From contig LFSH01000082.1 of the NCBI GenBank assembly GCA_001513105.1, positions 29,595-93,594 on the forward strand: 64,000 nt of DNA. Reading direction: 5' to 3'. The notes beneath the pieces are model-generated. The model was not told the origin of the DNA. It ran no database searches and was given only the letters and a program-made list of their open reading frames with translations. This document shows, one piece after another, positions 61,576 through 64,000 of this stretch (position 1 is its first letter; the number at the start of each line of letters is the position of its first letter). Origin of the DNA: Clostridiales bacterium DTU070. GTDB taxonomy: Bacteria > Bacillota > Clostridia > DSM-8532. The position numbers were made by a program, and so were the translations under genes.

Positions 61576-61610
61576 ACCGCCGGCAAACAGCCGGCGGTTA
61601 TGTTTTAACA
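61576..61610. terminator. Terminator hairpin
   Basis: ACCGCCGGC-aaaca-GCCGGCGGT then TATGTTTT. Confidence 0.8.
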
Positions 61611-61677
61611 GCCTGTTTTCAATGGAGGGTCCTCCCCGTTCGTCCAGTGCACCAGGGGCCGAAAGGGTTATACCTTA

Positions 61678-62934
61678 CTACCAGTATTCTTCAATAAGCT
61701 CTCTTATTATCTGTACCGCCCTGCGCGGCTTTTCGGGATTCCCGCCCAATGAGTAGACATCCCTTTGGGTTATTTCAAGATGGCATCCACGGGCTGCCTT
61801 CAGTGTTTTTTTAATGTGCTCCCGCCATACTTCCTCGTCCAGGTCCTTTCCAATACCGATAAAGTTCGGGGAAGGCTTACGGTGATAGATCACTTTTGTA
61901 TCCTTAAGTCTTTCTCCCATGAATTCTTCATTGCACCAAGGCGAAACTGAGACTTTCCGGAGGTTTTCGCATTTGCTCAGGCAATTGTCCCAGATTGGGT
62001 CAACAGGTTCGCAGCACCCGTAGGAAAACAGCCCGTACAAATCAGATACCCTTTTATAGTACGGGAAAATGAATTCCTCGTACATCGCCGGTGATATCCC
62101 GACTGTCTCCTGTGAGTCCATGAACCCCCACAAATCCTCCGTGGTAAGTTTTCCGTCCTGCGGTATCTCATTCGGAAGTTCATGGGTAAAACAGAATGTT
62201 CCCTGGCCGCATATCTCGTACGATGCCGTAGGAAGCAGCAGTCCTTCCTTCTCAAGCCATTTGAAGTATTCGATGTAATCATCGGTAATCCGCTTCATCA
62301 GTGCATGAAATGTGTCGGGACAGTCATACATCGCGAATAACATGTTTTCCATGCCCATCAAGTGAACAATATCCTGGGTAGGAACGGCATACAGGCAGCC
62401 ATTGGTTATCTTTACAGGAAGGATGTCGCCGAAAATATTCTCAAGGAATTCCTTCCAGGCAAGGGTTTTCTCCCTGTCAACCCCGTATTTCGTCGGGCCG
62501 AGTTTCGGAAAATCCTCTTCCAGATTGTTTATAACGTACTTAAACCTGTGCCCTATGGATTCTCCCCTCGAATTTACCGCATGTTCCCTTTCGATTTTGA
62601 CGCCGAACAGCTGAAAATGCGTATCCCAGGAAATCGGGAAATACGGCGGGACAACCCTGTCGTCATCGATTCTTTCATAGTTTATAAAATTGCGGTATAA
62701 TTCCTGTTCTATGGCACGCCCTGTTTCGCTTTGGCACTGCAGTTCCGGGATTATGTCCTTTTCAAATGTCCCGATTTCAACATGGATCATGGGTTTTTCG
62801 CCTTTTAATTCATTATGCCTGTACCATTGTTCGATGCGTTCCTTCATGATGGGCAGCTGTGAATACTCCAACTGTTTTTTTGCCAGCTCCCGAAGTATTT
62901 TTTTGTCATCAGGCGTAACATAAAAATTGTACAT
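61678..62934 (-). CDS. URO-D superfamily protein (second)
   Basis: HALMKRITDDYIEYFKWLEKEG..., YGLFSYGCCEPVDPIWDN...; URO-D/MtaA-like. Confidence 0.75.
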   Translation of the reverse strand: MYNFYVTPDDKKILRELAKKQLEYSQLPIMKERIEQWYRHNELKGEKPMIHVEIGTFEKDIIPELQCQSETGRAIEQELYRNFINYERIDDDRVVPPYFPISWDTHFQLFGVKIEREHAVNSRGESIGHRFKYVINNLEEDFPKLGPTKYGVDREKTLAWKEFLENIFGDILPVKITNGCLYAVPTQDIVHLMGMENMLFAMYDCPDTFHALMKRITDDYIEYFKWLEKEGLLLPTASYEICGQGTFCFTHELPNEIPQDGKLTTEDLWGFMDSQETVGISPAMYEEFIFPYYKRVSDLYGLFSYGCCEPVDPIWDNCLSKCENLRKVSVSPWCNEEFMGERLKDTKVIYHRKPSPNFIGIGKDLDEEVWREHIKKTLKAARGCHLEITQRDVYSLGGNPEKPRRAVQIIRELIEEYW

Positions 62935-63188
62935 ACCGGAAACCTCCTTTTAATATCCGCCGGTGCAGAAATTTTCGCATCCCGGGCCCCTGTTTCAGAT
63001 GCGGCTGAAACAGCGCCAGTAACCGGGAGGCAGTGCTGTATTCCTATATACGAAGCGTCTTATATTCCCGGAACCAATTTGAATATATCATATAAAACAT
63101 TATCTAAAAATGCACATTATAACTTACAAGATGGACTATATTCCGGTATTTTATTGATATTTGCTGCCGCAGCGGTTATAATAAAACC

Positions 63189-64000
63189 ATGAAACCGTAT
63201 ATAGCACACAGCTTTAAGAATCAGAAGCTGCTTGTTCTTCCGGAAAAAATAACGGACGATATTTCAACACATCCCGTTGCAAGGAATCTGTATATAACGG
63301 ATATAGGTTTTTTTCCGCATGCCAGGTATCATTATATTGAAAGGAAAGATGGCTGCAGGCAGAACATCCTTATTTACTGCACCCGGGGTGAGGGTTTCGT
63401 TATTACCAGCGGGAAGAAAACAAGGATCTGCAGCAACAATTTACTGGTAATACCGAAGAATCTGCCGCATATTTACGGCTCCAATGACGAAAATCCCTGG
63501 GATATTTACTGGATGCATTTCAAAGGCGAGGCAGATTCCTATTTTATCCGGAACAACGATACCATTACAGTTACAGATGTGCCCTTGTCAGATCTGCCCG
63601 TTCTTACGCATCTTTTTGATGAGATTTTTGATGCACTGTCAAGGGGTTTGATTATCAGCAACATAATATATGCATGCTGCTGCCTGAACTATTTCCTTGC
63701 CGCAGCATTGTTCAAGCCGTACAACAGGAATGATTTCAGGGACAAGAAAACCATGTATGTTGAAAACAGCATCGAATTCATGAAAAGCAATATAGACAGG
63801 AGGCTTACCCTTCACGACCTGACAAGCCGCAGCGGCCTGTCAAAAACCCAGCTTACCGATATATTCAGGGAAAAAACAGGGCATTCCCCGATTGACTTCT
63901 TTATACGGCTGAAGATACAAAAGGCGTGTTACTATCTTGACTTTACCGACATGAGCATATCCGAAATTGCCGAAAAGGTCGGGTACAACGACCAGTATTA
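63189..64000 (+). CDS. AraC-family regulator, truncated by window end
   Basis: Manual translation MKPYIAHSFKNQKLLVLPEKI...LIYCTRGEGFVITSGKK...RRLTLHDLTSRSGLSKTQLTDIFREKTGHSPIDFFIRLKIQKACYYLDFTDMSISEIAEKVGYNDQY; no stop before the window end. Confidence 0.9.
   Translation, partial: MKPYIAHSFKNQKLLVLPEKITDDISTHPVARNLYITDIGFFPHARYHYIERKDGCRQNILIYCTRGEGFVITSGKKTRICSNNLLVIPKNLPHIYGSNDENPWDIYWMHFKGEADSYFIRNNDTITVTDVPLSDLPVLTHLFDEIFDALSRGLIISNIIYACCCLNYFLAAALFKPYNRNDFRDKKTMYVENSIEFMKSNIDRRLTLHDLTSRSGLSKTQLTDIFREKTGHSPIDFFIRLKIQKACYYLDFTDMSISEIAEKVGYNDQY

Noticed and set aside
61255-61680. Remnant transposase in the intergenic gap
   Set aside because: Only a 47-aa ORF with no transposase motif and no flanking inverted repeats seen.

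Overview
This 64-kb window looks like a chromosome segment of a plant-polysaccharide-degrading, clostridia-like Firmicute. That placement is inferred from gene content; no 16S or other taxonomic marker is visible. Main content: (i) carbohydrate loci, namely an intracellular GH10 xylanase, a decayed alpha-galactoside locus (GPH transporter with two in-frame stops, frameshifted GH36) beside an intact GH13, a sugar ABC importer with no local ATPase, mannonate dehydratase, GH43, and a GH42-GH29-UroD-GH31-UroD cluster with a divergent AraC that fits xyloglucan side-chain breakdown; (ii) housekeeping and signalling genes, namely proS, a histidine kinase / NfeD / FloA / LytTR regulator cluster, a PrsA-like foldase and a chromate transporter pair; (iii) a 1.5-kaa surface protease (S8 + PPC + LRR + SLH) preceded by a possible structured RNA; (iv) a HindIII-like restriction endonuclease converging on a DUF1156 methylase; (v) a Fic gene bracketed by perfect 57-bp direct repeats. 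The most interesting locus is a three-gene unit at 38558-42710, coupled by ATGA overlaps. It contains a DUF2207-type membrane protein whose C-terminus is a (Cys-His-Ser-Ala)n array, a radical SAM/SPASM enzyme with a PqqD-like N-terminus, and a membrane protein of unknown function. I read it as a candidate RiPP-like system in which the modified peptide is the tail of a membrane protein. Three frameshifts all look like one missing base in a homopolymer, so undercalling should be ruled out before calling them pseudogenes. All calls come from reading sequence and family motifs; no database searches were run.
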